A DNA stretch of 64,000 nucleotides from Crossaster papposus (taxonomy: Eukaryota; Echinodermata; Asteroidea; Velatida; Solasteridae): the NCBI GenBank assembly GCA_037893245.1, contig JBAIAA010000019.1:310001-374000 (forward strand), given 5' to 3'. The notes below the pieces were generated by a model. The model was given only the letters and a program-made list of their open reading frames with translations. It ran no database searches and had not been told where the DNA came from. Positions 63,597 through 64,000 of the stretch are shown one piece after another. Numbering within the stretch: the first letter of the stretch is position 1; every line of letters starts with the position of its first letter. The translations under genes and the position numbers were made by a program.

Positions 63597-63598
63597 TA

Positions 63599-64000
63599 AG
63601 ATTCCAAATGCCTAGTTGGTTGCTTGCTAGCAATCAACTAAATCGCATTCCATAACACCATTCTATGAAACATTCTTACTTGTTGCTTGCTTGCAGCTTG
63701 CTAGAATGGTGTGGGGTTTGCATAATCGCCAAAGTACATGGTCAGTTTGAGTTAACAATACTAGGGAAAGAGTTCAAATCAGGTCATGCTGTGGGTTGTA
63801 TTGTCAATGCATTCCTCTGTACCCTATTTAGGGTATGTACATTTGTATCGGCCTATAAGCACATGTTTTAGAAATTGCTAATTCAGAGAGTGTTTCAAAT
63901 CAAAAAAGAGGAAAGAAGCCTTATAATTACTCGACTCAGGAAAATCTGTCCTTGACTCTGCGCATATAAGGATGTCAATACAAATTCAAAAAAGATGAAA
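63599..64000. other. Terminal spacer
   Basis: Short imperfect repeats of TTGCTTGCTAGCAA at 63620-63705; no gene recognised. Confidence 0.35.

Overview
This is eukaryotic, repeat-dense nuclear DNA. Genes have long introns with GT..AG borders, and most of the window is made of transposable-element remnants. The TE mix (CENP-B/pogo, hAT, PIF/Harbinger and TTAA-flanked non-autonomous elements, a Crypton-like tyrosine recombinase, Gypsy gag, APE-type LINEs, tRNA-derived SINEs) and the calmodulin-, PDZ-, TSSC4- and DDX51-like genes fit a marine invertebrate, probably a deuterostome such as an echinoderm. That placement is inference and no marker in the window proves it.

Genes. (1) A minus-strand calmodulin-like gene could be assembled across about 20 kb from six exons (24601-24603, 19439-19349, 10672-10529, 7880-7754, 5634-5513, 4408-4383). 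Splice phases agree throughout and give 170 codons plus stop, with four EF hands. (2) A plus-strand TSSC4-like exon (U5 snRNP assembly factor family) lies at 31452-32610. (3) A broken plus-strand DDX51-like RNA helicase locus has one exon triplicated in tandem (36549-37084, period 213 bp), a transposon in the third copy, and a C-terminal exon at 38257-38391; the exon for helicase motifs V-VI is not found. (4) A minus-strand gene at 61040-52731 (perhaps to 52197) encodes one PDZ domain followed by a C-terminal half I do not recognise; eight exons join in phase. (5) A GC-rich, coding-like island at 13.1-15.1 kb holds two open frames of unknown identity.

Layout. 0-2.8 kb: tyrosine-recombinase element split by a 1.1 kb fold-back transposon. 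2.8-24.6 kb: introns of the EF-hand gene, containing several transposon families, tandem duplications, the GC-rich ORF island, a Gypsy LTR-PBS-gag fragment and three tandem arrays. 24.6-31.3 kb: SINE, hAT and nested elements, AT-rich spacer. 31.4-38.4 kb: TSSC4-like gene and DDX51-like remnant among nested elements. 38.4-52 kb: mostly repeats, degenerate AT-rich arrays, a 120-bp minisatellite and a LINE fragment. 52-61 kb: PDZ gene, with a 0.87 kb triplet array in one intron. 61-64 kb: a fold-back element and the second copy of the 1.1-1.2 kb palindromic transposon.

The most unusual signals are at repeat scale: a transposon superfamily with GTGACC ends and 4-bp target duplications, a transposon terminus amplified into a satellite, repeated CATGTA insertions at TA sites near 34.5-36.2 kb, and a hairpin satellite. 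All gene models come from manual translation and splice reading of this window only.
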